DNA of 56,160 nucleotides, taken from NCBI GenBank assembly GCA_045600065.1, contig JAZRXE010000043.1, forward strand, positions 1-56,160, given 5' to 3'. Positions within the stretch are counted from its first letter, which is position 1, and each line of letters starts with the position of its first letter. Source of the stretch: RGIG2707 sp045600065. Its GTDB lineage: Bacteria; Bacillota; Clostridia; Peptostreptococcales; Anaerovoracaceae. A model generated the notes under the pieces. The model saw only the letters and a list, made by a program, of their open reading frames with translations. It had not been told where the DNA came from and ran no database searches. Below, piece after piece: positions 1-8,737 of this stretch. A program made the position numbers and the translations under genes.

Positions 1-255
1 AAGTCTGCAAGGAAGGCTTTAGTAAATCTCTTTAAGGTTCTTGACCAAAAACCTGAGGATAGAGATGCATATTTGGCAGACGACGAACCTGTATTAGCAG
101 AGTTTCCTTACGTTAATGGTGGTCTGTTTGCTGATCAAGAAATTGAAATACCACCTTTGACAGATGAGATATTCAATTTAATTCTAAATAATGCATCTGG
201 TGATTTTAACTGGTCACAAATCAGTCCTACCATGTGCTTTGTGGAGAACGTGTAA
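1..255 (+). pseudogene. Remnant of a DNA methyltransferase (type IIG/YeeA-MmeI-like), open at left edge
   Basis: Reading frame 1 is open from the first base to a TAA at 253-255 and encodes 84 residues. It contains FPYVNGGLFA followed by an IPP..TDEIF segment and a DW/NWSQISPT motif. This order (PYVNGGLF, then WS.ISP) is typical of the region just before the catalytic core of large class I DNA methyltransferases found in BREX, DISARM-like and type IIG systems. In the family, ISPT is followed by IFG..FE and the methyltransferase core. Here the frame instead runs into MCFVENV and stops. I therefore infer a deletion at about 228-240 that removed the rest of the enzyme. The part left of the window is unseen, so the true N-terminus is unknown. 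It overlaps the next remnant in another frame. Confidence 0.7.
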
Positions 256-554
256 CGGTTACAAACTTTGCTTCTATGTTACGTTCCGTTATTGAGAAAC
301 TGTATGAGCTTAGTCCTTCTGTCATTGAAACAATGGCAAAGAACAATGAACTGCTTGTCTCTTGGTCAAAGAACATAATGTTCTCATACGATGCTGAGAA
401 AATAAGCGGAGACATGAAGATAAAAGGCACTGAAATCTTTGAGAGCACAGGATTTTCCGCTGCACACATCATGTATATCATTCAGGCTTTGCTTGAAAAG
501 TTTGATTTGGAATATGATGACTTTGAGTACAGTGCTCGTCCTAATGTTCAGTAG
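234..554 (+). pseudogene. Orphan C-terminal domain of a restriction-type protein
   Basis: This frame encodes about 100 residues with a helical segment (FASMLRSVIEKLYELSP), a middle beta-rich part and a closing FDLEYDDFEY segment. That pattern resembles the small C-terminal domain shared by several DUF262/GmrSD-like and other restriction-associated proteins, usually preceded by hundreds of residues of enzyme. No ribosome binding site fits the ATG at 234, and the frame is closed just upstream. The join with the methyltransferase remnant at about 230-240 suggests that a deletion fused the front of one gene to the tail of another. The family assignment rests on pattern memory, so it is tentative. 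Confidence 0.45.
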
Positions 555-787
555 TAACGAACACGATAACTGAAAACAGAACAATGAAAAGGAGACATTG
601 TTGAATAAAACGACAATGTCACTAATAACTAAGAGGTTGTACTGTATGCCGATTGTGCGATTACAGAGAAAGGCTAACTATCAACATAACAGAATTCAAT
701 AGTAGTCAATAGAGTCCTAATTATTTGTCTCGATTCTCCAATGAAACGATGTGGAGATGATATTGCTTGTATCGTCGCACACATAAC
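555..787. other. Gene-free AT-rich stretch
   Basis: There is no convincing coding sequence here. A short imperfect inverted pair (ACAATG...CATTGT, about 582-602) is present. The low GC content and lack of genes fit continued decay of the neighbouring restriction remnants. Confidence 0.4.
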
Positions 788-837
788 TTGCACGCGTGCA
801 AAATATACTTGACAAACTTACACGCGTGCAATATGAT
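788..837 (+). promoter_or_regulatory. Promoter with two palindromic operators for the AlbA_2 regulator gene
   Basis: A -35 TTGACA (809-814) and a -10 TATGAT (832-837) are separated by exactly 17 bp. A perfect 14-bp palindrome TTGCACGCGTGCAA lies at 788-801. A copy with one change, TTACACGCGTGCAA, fills the spacer at 818-831. The two centres are 30 bp apart, close to three helical turns, so one protein complex could bind both. The same half-site recurs after the gene (2511-2552). This strongly suggests autoregulation by the downstream protein, which is inferred rather than shown. Confidence 0.8.
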
Positions 838-865
838 GTAATAAAAAATTGTAGGAGGTATCCCA

Positions 866-2506
866 ATGAAGATAATCCTTCCTGATCGCGAAACTCTCGA
901 AATTGAGTTCAAAAGTGATCTTAAAAAATTAAGCGATTCTGATTTAGTGGATGCTATTGTTGCATTTGCAAATACCAGTGGAGGTAGTATATATCTCGGT
1001 GTTGAAGATGATGGTACTATTACCGGTTTACATGAACAGCACACGGATATTACGCAACTTGCCGCGCTTATTGCTAACCGTACGGTCCCTCCAGTTTCAG
1101 TAAGAACCGAGATTCTTGAAGCAGAACTGCCCGTTCTTTTGATCCAGGTCCCCAAAAGTCGAAGTATAGTGGCTGCATCTAATGGTAAAATACAACGCAG
1201 ACGTCTGAAAGCAGATGGTACGCCTGAGAATGTCCCTATGTACCCATATGAAATTTCAACACGTCTTAGCGAACTGTCGTTACTCGATTTTTCCGCGCAA
1301 CCTGTATCTGGTGCAAAATATATAGATCTGGATCCACTAGAGCGGGAAAGACTGCGTAAGATTATTCTTGCATATAACGGTGATAAAAATTTGCTTGAAC
1401 TTTCTGATGAGGAATTAGATAAAGCCCTGCAATTTGTCGTTACAACAGAAGATCAGCTGATTCCCACATATACGGGCCTTCTCTTGTTGGGTCGAAAAGA
1501 CAAAATTAGAGAATATATGCCTACTGCAGAATCTGCCTTCATCATGATGCGGGGTACTGAAGTTACAACAAACGAATCATTTTTTCTTCCGTTGCTCGCA
1601 GCAATTGAAAAAATGACAGATTTTGTGTCTGCTCGAAATACGAGCCAAGAGATGGAGATCGGATTGTTCCGTATTTCCATTCCTGAATTTGACCCTAGAG
1701 CTGTTCGTGAGGCGATTGTAAACGCATTTGTTCACCGTGATTATACACAACTTGGTCGTGTGTTGGTCAAAATAGATGCAGATGGTCTGACCGTTGGAAA
1801 TCCTGGTGGGTTTATCGAAGGTGTAACATATCAGAATATTCTAACAGTAGAACCTCATGGCAGAAATCCTGTTCTGGCGGATGCACTTAAGCGAATTGGA
1901 TTAGCAGAACGTTCAGGGCGTGGTGTTGATAGAATATTTGAAGGTTCTCTGTTGTATGGTCGAGATCTTCCGGATTATTCTGAGAGTACTTCTATGAATG
2001 TAAAACTCTTTATCCCCCGCGGCGCCCCTGATAAAAACCTTGTATCACTAATTACAGATGAGCAGAAACGTATTGGCGCTCCTCTTCCGTTGAATTCATT
2101 ATTGGTATTGAATGTTTTGAAGCATAACCACAGGATGTCTCTATTGGAAATCAGTGAAGAGTGCGCCGTTCCGGAAGCGAAACTGAAGGTGACATTGGAA
2201 CGTCTAACGGAATGTGGTTTAATTGACGCAATAGGAAATGGACGTGGTAGGGTTTATGTTCTTAGCGCGAAAGCATATAAGGATCCAATTCGACATGTTC
2301 GCCAGACAGATTTTGATGCAGTTCGGTATAAAGAGCTTGTACTTTCACTTGCACGGAGGAAGGAATTTATCACGCGGAAGGATGTCATTGAACTACTTCA
2401 TATATCGCCTCCCCAGGCGTACAGACTACTGAAAAAACTGTCAGATGAAGGTGCACTTATGCTAACCGGTACAACAAGCGCAGCAAAATATTCAATTAGA
2501 GAGTAG
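866..2506 (+). CDS. AlbA_2 (Schlafen-type) / HATPase-domain regulator
   Basis: The product is 546 aa, and the start is fixed by GTAGGAGGT seven bases upstream. Residues 1-130 form an AlbA_2 domain (LEIEFKSDL, then FANTSGGSIYLGVEDDG), a putative nucleic-acid-binding fold. A GHKL-like ATPase segment follows at about 270-380 (AVREAIVNAFVHRDY, and a glycine-rich GLAERSGRGVDRI). The last 140 residues are predicted helical and look like tandem winged helices (SLLEISEECAVPEAKLKVTL; RKDVIELLHISPPQAYRLLKK). This domain order is that of the common ATP-binding transcriptional regulators of COG2865. The gene stands alone between matching palindromes, which points to an autoregulated DNA-binding ATPase, perhaps linked to the lost restriction locus next to it. 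Its ligand and targets are unknown. Confidence 0.85.
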   Translation: MKIILPDRETLEIEFKSDLKKLSDSDLVDAIVAFANTSGGSIYLGVEDDGTITGLHEQHTDITQLAALIANRTVPPVSVRTEILEAELPVLLIQVPKSRSIVAASNGKIQRRRLKADGTPENVPMYPYEISTRLSELSLLDFSAQPVSGAKYIDLDPLERERLRKIILAYNGDKNLLELSDEELDKALQFVVTTEDQLIPTYTGLLLLGRKDKIREYMPTAESAFIMMRGTEVTTNESFFLPLLAAIEKMTDFVSARNTSQEMEIGLFRISIPEFDPRAVREAIVNAFVHRDYTQLGRVLVKIDADGLTVGNPGGFIEGVTYQNILTVEPHGRNPVLADALKRIGLAERSGRGVDRIFEGSLLYGRDLPDYSESTSMNVKLFIPRGAPDKNLVSLITDEQKRIGAPLPLNSLLVLNVLKHNHRMSLLEISEECAVPEAKLKVTLERLTECGLIDAIGNGRGRVYVLSAKAYKDPIRHVRQTDFDAVRYKELVLSLARRKEFITRKDVIELLHISPPQAYRLLKKLSDEGALMLTGTTSAAKYSIRE

Positions 2507-2510
2507 TTAA

Positions 2511-2552
2511 CTTGCACGCACAACTTGCACGCGTGTAAGTTGTGCGTGCAAG
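2511..2552. repeat. 42-bp near-perfect palindrome built from the same operator half-site
   Basis: The left arm starts CTTGCACGCACAACTTGCAC. The right arm (2532-2552) is its reverse complement except for one position (2527/2536), which would be a G-U pair in RNA. The core GCACGCGTG matches the two promoter operators at 788-831. No T-run follows, so it is a poor intrinsic terminator. A binding site, or a DNA-looping partner of the upstream operators, is more likely. Confidence 0.8.
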
Positions 2553-2859
2553 CTGTGTGGTGTGATTGAATTTTGCGAGGCGAAAATATGCCCGGTTGAA
2601 AAATCATCCGGGTATTATGATACTAATATTTAACGCGGAATGACGAATAGCCTTATTTCAAAAGTCTCAAGGGCGCAGCGCATAGAAGCTGCTGTCCTTG
2701 ATATTGGGTTTAATTGCTCCACGAGCCTGATTTGTGATGTACCTTGCGCGTGAAAGCGCCTGTAACTAAGCGTTTATACACACACTAACTTTTACATGGG
2801 GAGGTGTTAAATGTAAATTGGATAACGAAAACGGATCTGAATACGGTGGGGGTGCAATT
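2553..2859. other. Intergenic, no gene recognised
   Basis: About 300 bp without a supported gene. GGGGAGGTG at 2799-2807 precedes a two-codon ATG-TAA (2811-2816) and looks like a leftover translation start. I see no terminator or RNA structure. Confidence 0.35.
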
Positions 2860-3294
2860 ATGAAGGAAACAAGGTATAAAGCAGATCCAAAGCAGCCTTA
2901 CGGACTGCACGACTGCAGGTTTGACTGCATGGAGATCGCTGATGGCAACTTGATATTAGTGTTTAAGGACGAGATTACAAGGATCAGAAGGCCCGGTGTA
3001 TCAGGACTTGATGTACGCGGCAAAATTGTAGTTGAGGGAATCGATCCTGATTTCTGCGATGTCATCATTCAGGGCAAGGGCGGAAGCAGGGGCGGATTCC
3101 GGGGAGAAAGACTTACAATACCTGAGTTTACGGAAAAGTACAAAGGCTATTCTTTTGAGGTGATAAATGAGTATTACGGCTGGCAGAGGCTGCAATATAC
3201 GGGGTGGCTATGGATGCCGGACGTTCACCCGAAGGAAATCACATTGAGCATTGGTTATTTTAAGGGCGATATAGTATATATCACAGAGGAATAA
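2860..3294 (+). CDS. Hypothetical protein, 144 aa
   Basis: I chose the ATG at 2860, which has a G-rich sequence upstream (GGTGGGGGTG). An in-frame TTG at 2818 is less likely because it lacks a good ribosome binding site. The protein is soluble, with no signal peptide or membrane segment. It begins with a LHDCRF motif and looks beta-rich in the middle (NLILVFKDEI; GKIVVEGIDPDFCDVII) with aromatic residues late (YYGWQRLQYTGWLWM). Small standalone proteins of this type are sometimes immunity proteins of contact-dependent toxins, but no toxin gene is adjacent. I do not recognise the family. Confidence 0.55.
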   Translation: MKETRYKADPKQPYGLHDCRFDCMEIADGNLILVFKDEITRIRRPGVSGLDVRGKIVVEGIDPDFCDVIIQGKGGSRGGFRGERLTIPEFTEKYKGYSFEVINEYYGWQRLQYTGWLWMPDVHPKEITLSIGYFKGDIVYITEE

Positions 3295-3599
3295 CGAATG
3301 TTATGCGGAAATGAGCCGCTGCAAAAGGGAAAAGACGAAATTACCTAAAAAAATAGTTTGTCTTTTCTTGAGTACGCGAATTTGATACGAATAAAACTGT
3401 AATATTTCTCAAAAAGGAGAGCATGTCCGGCCTGATCGATGCCGATAATGCGATTTATGAGATCCCTGCCCGCTGACATTTACGGTGCTTTATGCTATCA
3501 TAATAATGACAAGAAAACGCAAATTCAGGATATTCACGTTCAGCGGCGGGCTGGTCCGTTAACGGAGCCTCGCGGCAAGCTCAACAGGTAGGTGTCATC
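3295..3599. other. Intergenic with one possible micro-ORF
   Basis: A 17-codon frame (3423-3476, product MSGLIDADNAIYEIPAR) follows AAAAAGGAGAGC, which is a plausible ribosome binding site. It resembles the first residues of a longer protein and stops early, so it may be a decayed gene start rather than a real peptide. Nothing else is supported. Confidence 0.3.
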
Positions 3600-4703
3600 A
3601 TGAAAAAACATAGCATAGTTGCTGTGCTGCTTGCAGCCGTTTTGCTTGTTTGCACAGCCTGCAAGGATTCCCCGTCGGGGGCACAGCAGGGCAATTCCGC
3701 AAACGCGGGGCCGGGCGGAAGCCTTGCGATAGACCGGGTTTCGGGCTATCGGGAATACTCTCTGGACATCGAGGACGGAGAGACCGTGGAGCTGAAGCAT
3801 GTGGACAGGCAGAGCTTTCCGGACAGTGCGCAGGCCCTGCAGCAAATGGCAGAGGGCTGTCTGCAGGCAGAGGGAATAAGCGCGTCTGTCACCGATATGT
3901 ACAGCGTCCCCCTGGGTCTGGCAGGGCTTGAGATCAGCTATGATCCCGTGATACTGCTCACCGACAGCGATGAAGTAAACAACGACCTTATATACATGGT
4001 GCCTGTATGCAGCGGCGATCAGCTGATCTGCGCAGGCTGCTTCAGGGATTCTCAGGCAGAAGGTCAGTACAGGCAGGTCTGCTCCCGGATTGTAAGCGTG
4101 TGCGGGGACGAGCTTGCAAAGGCATTGGGACTTTTCCCCTCCGACGGCACGGAATACTATGTGATGTTCAATATTTTCAGGCTGAACGGGCTTAAAACCG
4201 AAGCCGTGCCCCGGCTTATCGAAGACTGCTACAACGAGGCCCGGTATAGGCTTTGCACCTTCTGCCTCAGCGACTGGCGGCTGCCCGGTCAGGAGGGCTG
4301 CGATTCCGACGGCTATTACACCATTCAGTCTGATCGCATTCATTCTCTTGACGATGTGCGAAGCTGGCTTGGAGAGTATTTCTCCGACGAGATCAGCGAA
4401 TACATCACCGCAAATTACAGCGAAGCATATAAAGAAGAAGGCGGGGCGCTGAAAACCATGGATCTGGGCATAGGCTTTGCCATCGATCTGGAGGATCATT
4501 ACCCGGTAAAGGTCGCTAGGCTTTCCGAGGATCACCTGTATCTGATAGTGGAGGCAAGGCGTATCCTGGTGGACTGGGACGACTGGAACACGGATTGGGA
4601 GAATGCTCCGCGCTATTCACAGTACTATCTCTTTGAGCTGCAGCAGTCCGAAAAGGGCTGGCTGTTTACAGATTATACCGATATCCCCTATAGCTTCATT
4701 TGA
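3600..4703 (+). CDS. Putative lipoprotein, 367 aa, unknown function
   Basis: The N-terminus (MKKHSIVAVLLAAVLLVCTAC) is a lysine start, a hydrophobic core and a cysteine suitable for lipidation at about residue 21. The lipobox is not ideal because the -3 residue is Cys. A low-complexity Ser/Gly/Gln linker follows. The rest is a soluble mixed alpha/beta domain with Asp- and Tyr-rich stretches, for example DWDDWNTDWENAPRYSQYY near the end. I recognise no catalytic motif. The next gene starts 14 bp after the stop, so the two are probably co-transcribed. Confidence 0.7.
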   Translation: MKKHSIVAVLLAAVLLVCTACKDSPSGAQQGNSANAGPGGSLAIDRVSGYREYSLDIEDGETVELKHVDRQSFPDSAQALQQMAEGCLQAEGISASVTDMYSVPLGLAGLEISYDPVILLTDSDEVNNDLIYMVPVCSGDQLICAGCFRDSQAEGQYRQVCSRIVSVCGDELAKALGLFPSDGTEYYVMFNIFRLNGLKTEAVPRLIEDCYNEARYRLCTFCLSDWRLPGQEGCDSDGYYTIQSDRIHSLDDVRSWLGEYFSDEISEYITANYSEAYKEEGGALKTMDLGIGFAIDLEDHYPVKVARLSEDHLYLIVEARRILVDWDDWNTDWENAPRYSQYYLFELQQSEKGWLFTDYTDIPYSFI

Positions 4704-4716
4704 TCCGGAGGCGATT

Positions 4717-5904
4717 ATGTCCTTAGATTTTCTGAACAATCTGGGATTTGATATCAAAAACGAGGCTGATCTTCGAAGGCTGGTCAACAGCAGGGATTCA
4801 AGGCGATTATTCCATGAATACCCGTTCAACTCGATGGAATGCGTCGTTCTGGAATCCGGAGAGGGTTCTCAGATCTGGACGTACAGCGAGCTTGGCACGA
4901 AAAGCATAGGCAGCATCGAACTTTGCTATGTCAAGGGACCGCTTCAGGGCATAAAGTCTGTGCGCTGGGCGGATAACGGCGAAATGCCAGGTGCCAGGAC
5001 CATGATCTGCCTTATGCCCGATCCCGGCGGAGATCTGCGCTGCGGGATACAGATAATCAACGCGCCGGACATTATGGAAACGGTGGAAAACCGCAACCTG
5101 AGGCTGAGGATAACCGCGTTTCCCATGAATATTGAGTATTCCGGTAATGACCGTGAGCCTGATGGGTATAACAATTACGCCCCATTCCAGTCTCAGAGCG
5201 TTCGGGGCAGGGGCGAGGAACGGGGATATCTGAAAGGTGTGAAATCCGGTGCTATGCCCTATGCCTTCCTCAGCGGGAAGATAGAAAAAATCAGATCGGA
5301 GCTCAACGATTACACAAAAAAAGAGTATTACATAATCCGTCTTTGTTGTAACGAGCTGCTTCTGACGGTGGCGGCAGACACTGCCTGGTTCGACAAGACG
5401 CCTGTTGAGGGCGGTCGCATCAACGGCTTGTTTTATATGACCGCTTTGGCAGAGAATGTGCAGGGCGGCAGGATACACGATGACGGAGTCGTCATGACTC
5501 TTGCCCTGCCTGTCAGTGAGGCTCAGATGAAGCGGGTCTCCCAGCGGGCACAGAGAGTAATAGAAGAGGATAAATACTGTATAATCAGATTCAATTCGGA
5601 TTTTGTAGATTTCAGGTATCACAGGGTGAACTTTTTGCAGTTCAGCCGTTCGAAGAGAAATCCTGAAGATATATTCATGGAGCTTCAGTTTGCGGACCCC
5701 CATGTGGTTTTTCCTCCGGAGGGGACGGAGGGCGTCGCCCGGAAAGCGGATTTCCGTCAGTTCGCCTTGATAAGGCCGCTGTCGGAGGCGGATCCGCTGA
5801 TCAGATCTATCCTGCAGGATTGCGAGATACCAGATATGGAAATGTGGTCAGATGTAACTCCGTTTATTGTATTCAACACAGTCTTTGATTGCAGTCGCTT
5901 TTGA
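4717..5904 (+). CDS. Hypothetical protein, 395 aa
   Basis: The ATG at 4717 follows CCGGAGGCG at a normal distance. An earlier in-frame ATG at 4603 lies inside the upstream gene and has no ribosome binding site. The product has no signal peptide or membrane segment. It is mixed alpha/beta, with segments such as YYIIRLCCNELLLTVAADT and YCIIRFNSDFVDFRYHRVN that suggest beta-strands. No family or motif is recognised. It likely shares a transcript with the lipoprotein upstream, and a terminator follows at 6016-6047. Confidence 0.65.
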   Translation: MSLDFLNNLGFDIKNEADLRRLVNSRDSRRLFHEYPFNSMECVVLESGEGSQIWTYSELGTKSIGSIELCYVKGPLQGIKSVRWADNGEMPGARTMICLMPDPGGDLRCGIQIINAPDIMETVENRNLRLRITAFPMNIEYSGNDREPDGYNNYAPFQSQSVRGRGEERGYLKGVKSGAMPYAFLSGKIEKIRSELNDYTKKEYYIIRLCCNELLLTVAADTAWFDKTPVEGGRINGLFYMTALAENVQGGRIHDDGVVMTLALPVSEAQMKRVSQRAQRVIEEDKYCIIRFNSDFVDFRYHRVNFLQFSRSKRNPEDIFMELQFADPHVVFPPEGTEGVARKADFRQFALIRPLSEADPLIRSILQDCEIPDMEMWSDVTPFIVFNTVFDCSRF

Positions 5905-6015
5905 CGGCGTCTGTTTGGATCCGGATAATCGGCGGATGATCATCATAGCCGGCTCCGGGATGCGTTTTATATTTTTCGGGGCCTTTCTTCCGCAGTCCCG
6001 AGCTTTTGTCTTTGC

Positions 6016-6047
6016 TGCCCATGTGCTTTCCAGGGCACGTTTTTTTT
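6016..6047 (+). terminator. Intrinsic terminator after the 4717-5904 gene
   Basis: A short hairpin pairs TGCCC (6016-6020) with GGGCA (6033-6037), followed by CG and eight T. It lies about 110 bp past the stop codon. Confidence 0.6.
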
Positions 6048-6092
6048 GCGTTTAGTGCGCCTGGGTTTGCAATTGCTTTTGTTAAAAAACTG

Positions 6093-6121
6093 TTGACAGC
6101 AGTTGTATGCTGTTATATAGT
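6093..6121 (+). promoter_or_regulatory. Promoter of the GntR/ABC operon
   Basis: TTGACA (6093-6098) and TATAGT (6116-6121) are 17 bp apart. The spacer contains CAG.TGTATGCTG, a small dyad that could be the repressor's operator, as in ytr-type operons where the first gene controls its own promoter. Confidence 0.75.
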
Positions 6122-6158
6122 GTTTATCGCAAGCAGTACTGTTTTATTAGGCACAATT

Positions 6159-6530
6159 ATGAACATAATCGTCAACACTGCATCCATGATACCCATATAC
6201 GAGCAGATCGTGGATGCTGTAAGAAAGCAGATATCCACAGGGGAGCTGGCGGACGGAGTCGCTTTGCCGTCGGTCAGAGCTCTGGCAAAGGAGCTCAGAA
6301 TCAGCGCTCTTACCGTAAAAAAGGCTTACGACGAGCTGGAGGCAGAGGATCTTATAGCCACCGTTCACGGCAAGGGCAGCTATGTCAAGGCCGCGGGCAG
6401 CCAGCTTCTGATAGAAGAGCAGCGCAAGGAGGTGGAAGCGGCTTTGGAAAAGGCCTTCCAGAAGGCTCGGCTGTGCGGCATAAGCGTCGAAGAGCTTAAG
6501 CAGATGCTGGATATCATGTCAGGGGAATAG
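6159..6530 (+). CDS. YtrA-family GntR transcriptional regulator
   Basis: A 123-aa protein with an N-terminal winged helix-turn-helix: PIYEQIVDAVRKQISTGEL, then LPSVRALAKELRISALTVKK. A short helical tail at residues 85-123 replaces the large effector domain, which is diagnostic of the YtrA subfamily. I place the start at the ATG at 6159, just before the HTH. Upstream in-frame codons would run through the promoter. It heads an operon with an ABC ATPase (16 bp gap) and a permease. By analogy with ytr and pmt loci it probably represses its own operon until a membrane-active compound or peptide appears. Confidence 0.9.
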   Translation: MNIIVNTASMIPIYEQIVDAVRKQISTGELADGVALPSVRALAKELRISALTVKKAYDELEAEDLIATVHGKGSYVKAAGSQLLIEEQRKEVEAALEKAFQKARLCGISVEELKQMLDIMSGE

Positions 6531-6545
6531 ACCCAGAGGAAATAT

Positions 6546-7397
6546 ATGCTGAAAATCAGAGATCTTAAAAAGAAATACCCGGGCTTTTGTCTGGATTGCA
6601 GTCTGGATGTAAGGCCGGGTATGATCACAGGGCTTGTAGGGCCCAACGGGGCGGGCAAGACTACCCTTTACAAGGCCGCGCTGGGGCTTATCCGGCCCGA
6701 CGCAGGCAGTGTGGAAATCTTCGGAAAGGATAGCTTCTCTCTGAGCCCGGAAGAACGCAAGCGCATAGGTGTGGTGTTGTCGGAATCCGGCTTTTGCGGT
6801 TATCTCAGAGTTGGTGATACCGCGAAGATACTGGAGGCCTTTTATCCGGCTTTCAACAAGAAGCGCTATCTTGAAAGCTGCAGGCAGTTCGGTCTGGAGC
6901 TTACCAAGCAGATCAAGGATATGTCCACGGGCATGAAGGCCAGGCTCAAGCTGCTGACAGCACTGAGCCACGGTGCGGATCTGCTGATACTCGACGAGCC
7001 GACCGCAGGTCTGGATGTGCTTGCAAGAGACGAGCTTCTGGTGATGCTCAGAGAATACATGGAAGAAAAAGAAGACAGGGCGGTGCTGATAAGCTCTCAC
7101 CTTTCCTCGGATCTGGAAGGCCTGTGCGACGATCTGGTGTTCATCGACAGGGGCCGCGTCATTCTGCGGGAAGACACAGATGCCATACTCAGCGATTACT
7201 GTGTGCTCAAAATGAGCGAAGAGGATCTGCAGCTGCTGGACCGCAGCCATGTGCTGAAGATTGTCAGGGGAAAATACGGCTGCAGGGTGCTTACCGACCA
7301 GAAGCGCTTTTATTTGGAAAATTATCCGGAAATAGCCGCTGAAAACGGCTCCATAGACGATCTTGTGACCATGCTCGTAAAGGGGGAAAGCATATGA
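6546..7397 (+). CDS. ABC transporter ATP-binding protein
   Basis: A 283-aa ATPase with Walker A GPNGAGKT (about residue 34), an ABC signature in degenerate form (STGMKARLKLL) and Walker B LLILDEPTAGLD. The last 80 residues form a C-terminal extension common in ABC-2 type exporters. AGAGGAAAT precedes the ATG. The next gene, the permease, overlaps the end by four bases (ATGA), so the two are translationally coupled. It is likely an exporter ATPase of the YtrB/PmtA type; the substrate is not evident. Confidence 0.92.
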   Translation: MLKIRDLKKKYPGFCLDCSLDVRPGMITGLVGPNGAGKTTLYKAALGLIRPDAGSVEIFGKDSFSLSPEERKRIGVVLSESGFCGYLRVGDTAKILEAFYPAFNKKRYLESCRQFGLELTKQIKDMSTGMKARLKLLTALSHGADLLILDEPTAGLDVLARDELLVMLREYMEEKEDRAVLISSHLSSDLEGLCDDLVFIDRGRVILREDTDAILSDYCVLKMSEEDLQLLDRSHVLKIVRGKYGCRVLTDQKRFYLENYPEIAAENGSIDDLVTMLVKGESI

Positions 7398-8026
7398 AGG
7401 GACTGTTTGTAAAGGATCTTTGCCTGCTGCGAAGCCAGATCAAGGGGACTGCGCTGATAGTGATCATGGGCGTGTCGTTCAGCATCATGAACAGAGGCGT
7501 ATTCGGTACCGGCTACATGGGCGTGCTTGCTGCGACCCTGGGTCTCAGCACTCTCAGCTACGACGAATACGACCACGGCTACCCGTTTTTGTTTACCCTT
7601 CCCTTTACCAAAAAGGAATATATTACGGAAAAGTATATTACCGCGGCGCTGCTCGGATGCGCCGGTACCATGCTCGGTGCCTGCATTGACCTGCTCCGCG
7701 GGGGCTGCAGCCCGGATGAAATACTGTCCGCGGCGTCCGGTGTGGCATTGGTGGTGGTACTGATGTGCAGCATTATGATACCTCTGCGCATCAAATTCGA
7801 CAACGAGCAGGGGCGCACTCTTTCCGGGGTGATAATGGGGCTGTTTATAGCCTCCGCCGTGCTGATAGGCAAGCTGCTGCCCGAAGATGTGCTTAAAACT
7901 CTTGCAGACAGCATGGATACGGTAAACCCCGCAGCCGGCGTTGCCGTGCTTGCGGCAATCGCTGTCGCCGCAGTGGCAGTATCCTACAGGATATCGTTAA
8001 AGGCACTGGAGACAAGGGAATTCTGA
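7394..8026 (+). CDS. ABC-2 type permease, 210 aa
   Basis: The protein has about six hydrophobic segments and the conserved short loop FLFTLPFTKKEYITEKYI, typical of small ABC-2 permeases in YtrA-controlled operons (bacitracin, lantibiotic or phenol-soluble-modulin export and immunity families). It forms a unit with the ATPase it overlaps. A strong terminator follows at 8089-8115, so the operon has three genes. Only one permease is encoded, so it probably acts as a homodimer. Confidence 0.85.
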   Translation: MKGLFVKDLCLLRSQIKGTALIVIMGVSFSIMNRGVFGTGYMGVLAATLGLSTLSYDEYDHGYPFLFTLPFTKKEYITEKYITAALLGCAGTMLGACIDLLRGGCSPDEILSAASGVALVVVLMCSIMIPLRIKFDNEQGRTLSGVIMGLFIASAVLIGKLLPEDVLKTLADSMDTVNPAAGVAVLAAIAVAAVAVSYRISLKALETREF

Positions 8027-8088
8027 ACTGACGCACAGGCGCCTGCGGAATTTGTATCAGTACTGATAAACAATTGAAATATAAGCTT

Positions 8089-8115
8089 AAAAGACCCGGG
8101 CCCTCCGGGTCTTTT
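8089..8115 (+). terminator. Intrinsic terminator of the GntR/ABC operon
   Basis: AAAAGACCCGG (8089-8099) pairs perfectly with CCGGGTCTTTT (8105-8115) around a five-base loop. The A and T tracts on either side would let it work in both directions. Confidence 0.85.
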
Positions 8116-8182
8116 GCTTATCTGCTGCGGATGGTATAATATGCTGGATCAAAACGGCGGGTTACACCCCGCAAGGAGAGCT

Positions 8183-8737
8183 ATGGTAATACTGATCGGA
8201 GGAAGCAGCCACGTGGGCAAGACCCTGCTGGCTCAAAAGCTCCTGGAAAAATACAAATATCCCTATGTAAGCCTGGATCATCTTAAAATGGGCTTCATAC
8301 GCAGCGGCCGCACCGAGCTGGACGTGGAGGACGATTATAAGATGCGTTATTTTCTCTGGCCCTTTGCCGCCGAAATGGTAAAGACAGCCATAGAAAACGA
8401 CCAGAACCTGATACTCGAGGGCTGCTACATTCCCGGAGAGTGGAAGGAAAGCTTCAGCGAGGACTATCTTAAGCATATCCGCTGCGTCTTTGTGGTGATG
8501 AGCGAGGCGTATCTGCGAAGCCGCAGTCAGGATCTGGTGCGCTACGCAAATGTCATAGAAAACCGCAAGGAAGACAGCGTAGACATAGAAAGACTCATAA
8601 ACTGCAGCATGGAATTCGAAGAAGAATGCAGAAAGTTCGGCATAAGCTGCCTTAAGATAGACGGAGAATACGATATCAATGCCATCCTGGCACAGACGGA
8701 AGGCCTGCTGGGGCTTTCGGAGAACTGCCGTGAATAA
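8183..8737 (+). CDS. P-loop kinase-like protein, 184 aa
   Basis: The ATG at 8183 follows AAGGAGAGCT and puts the P-loop at the expected place: MVILIGGSSHVGKTLLAQKL. The rest fits a small nucleoside/nucleotide-kinase-like fold: VSLDHLKMG after the first helix, a LILEGCYIPGEW segment resembling the Walker B/acceptor region, and VFVVMSEAYLRSR before the C-terminal helices. The GGSSHVGKT motif is common in uncharacterised kinases related to 2-phosphoglycerate kinase and zeta toxins. The substrate is unknown. It stands alone after a terminator. Confidence 0.75.
   Translation: MVILIGGSSHVGKTLLAQKLLEKYKYPYVSLDHLKMGFIRSGRTELDVEDDYKMRYFLWPFAAEMVKTAIENDQNLILEGCYIPGEWKESFSEDYLKHIRCVFVVMSEAYLRSRSQDLVRYANVIENRKEDSVDIERLINCSMEFEEECRKFGISCLKIDGEYDINAILAQTEGLLGLSENCRE

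Noticed and set aside
3423..3476. 17-aa peptide gene
   Set aside because: The ribosome binding site is plausible, but the peptide has no repeated or diagnostic residues and no downstream attenuator, so I mention it only in the intergenic note.
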